From contig CAJYAD010000004.1 in assembly GCA_913064775.1 (NCBI GenBank), forward strand, positions 62,001-126,000: a stretch of DNA of 64,000 nt, written 5' to 3'. Source of the stretch: an uncultured Albidovulum sp. Lineage in GTDB: Bacteria; Pseudomonadota; Alphaproteobacteria; Rhodobacterales; Rhodobacteraceae. The position numbers and the translations under genes are program-made. Shown piece after piece: positions 63,857 through 64,000 of this stretch. The first letter of the stretch is position 1. Each line of letters begins with the position of its first letter. The notes below the pieces were generated by a model, which had not been told where the DNA came from, did no database searches, and was given only the letters and a program-made list of their open reading frames with translations.

Positions 63857-64000
63857 ATGCTTTCCTACCAGCATATCTACCACGCCGGGAATCTGGCCGA
63901 TGTCCACAAGCACGCGCTTCTGGCCTGGACGCTCGACTACCTGACCCGCAAGCCCAAGCCGATCAGCTATCTCGAAACCCATGCCGGGCGCGGGCTCTAC
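63857..64000 (+). CDS. rlmJ: 23S rRNA (adenine2030-N6)-methyltransferase, 5' part
   Basis: The first 48 codons: MLSYQHIYHAGNLADVHKHA, LTRKPKPISYLETHAGRGLY. This is the diagnostic N-terminus of RlmJ (YQHxYHAGNxADVHKH and the SAM-region ETHAGRG). The gene continues past the right edge. Confidence 0.9.
   Translation, partial: MLSYQHIYHAGNLADVHKHALLAWTLDYLTRKPKPISYLETHAGRGLY

Overview
This 64 kb, very GC-rich window looks like a chromosomal segment of a Rhodobacter-like alphaproteobacterium (Rhodobacterales, Paracoccaceae). The evidence is the gene content: soxBDAG, ccmI, lipoyl-E1beta pdhABC, glnBA, the fabD-fabG-acpP-fabF-mltG order, an RcGTA-type gene transfer agent remnant, Hint and DUF1289/DUF3775 proteins, and a recurrent C-rich intergenic repeat. 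Apart from the GTA remnant there is no insertion sequence, integrase, CRISPR array or rRNA operon. One tRNA, Leu(UAG), is present.

Layout. 1-7.5 kb (all minus strand): gamma-glutamyltransferase, then a GntR/FCD regulator leading a dipeptide/glutathione-type ABC importer whose last permease runs off the left edge. 7.7-12.5 kb: a complete branched-chain amino-acid-type ABC importer (livK-livG-livF-livH-livM). 12.9-18.4 kb: an OFA-family MFS transporter with its own two-component system. Three identical palindromes spaced exactly 42 bp apart lie upstream of the transporter, and the NtrC-type regulator has a Gly/Ser linker in place of the sigma54-contacting GAFTGA loop. 18.6-25.5 kb: Atm1-type exporter, LysM membrane protein, LOG-family protein, RarD-like exporter, VOC protein, Fe-type SOD and a small secreted protein. 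25.5-31.5 kb: sarcosine oxidase genes, with two small single-span membrane proteins between soxB and soxD. 31.8-35.5 kb (plus): ccmI-ruvX-DUF1289 and two CAP-domain secreted proteins. 36-39.9 kb: pyruvate dehydrogenase complex, followed by cysE on the other strand.

41-46 kb is a decayed gene transfer agent cluster. Two internal deletions have fused the terminase-small-subunit gene to the 3' part of the capsid gene, and the 5' part of gp6 to the 3' part of gp15; the first remnant also carries an amber codon. 46.2-51.2 kb: fatty-acid synthesis and cell-wall genes (fabD, fabG, acpP, fabF, mltG). 51.4-53.4 kb: a DoxX-like membrane protein behind a perfect FNR-type box, then rpsF-rpsR-rplI. 53.5-58 kb: DUF3775 protein, trigger factor downstream of tRNA-Leu, a Hint-domain protein and NAD(P)HX repair enzyme. 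58.2-60 kb: glnB-glnA. 60.3-64 kb: an unrecognised two-span protein, a DUF3445 protein, an alpha/beta-hydrolase-OsmC fusion and the start of rlmJ.

Functionally this is mostly nitrogen and carbon housekeeping: peptide, amino-acid and methylamine-derivative use, ammonium assimilation, pyruvate oxidation, lipid synthesis and cytochrome maturation. The points most worth follow-up are the GTA deletion scar, the GAFTGA-less regulator with its phased operators, the small proteins inside the sox operon and the FNR-box/DoxX gene.
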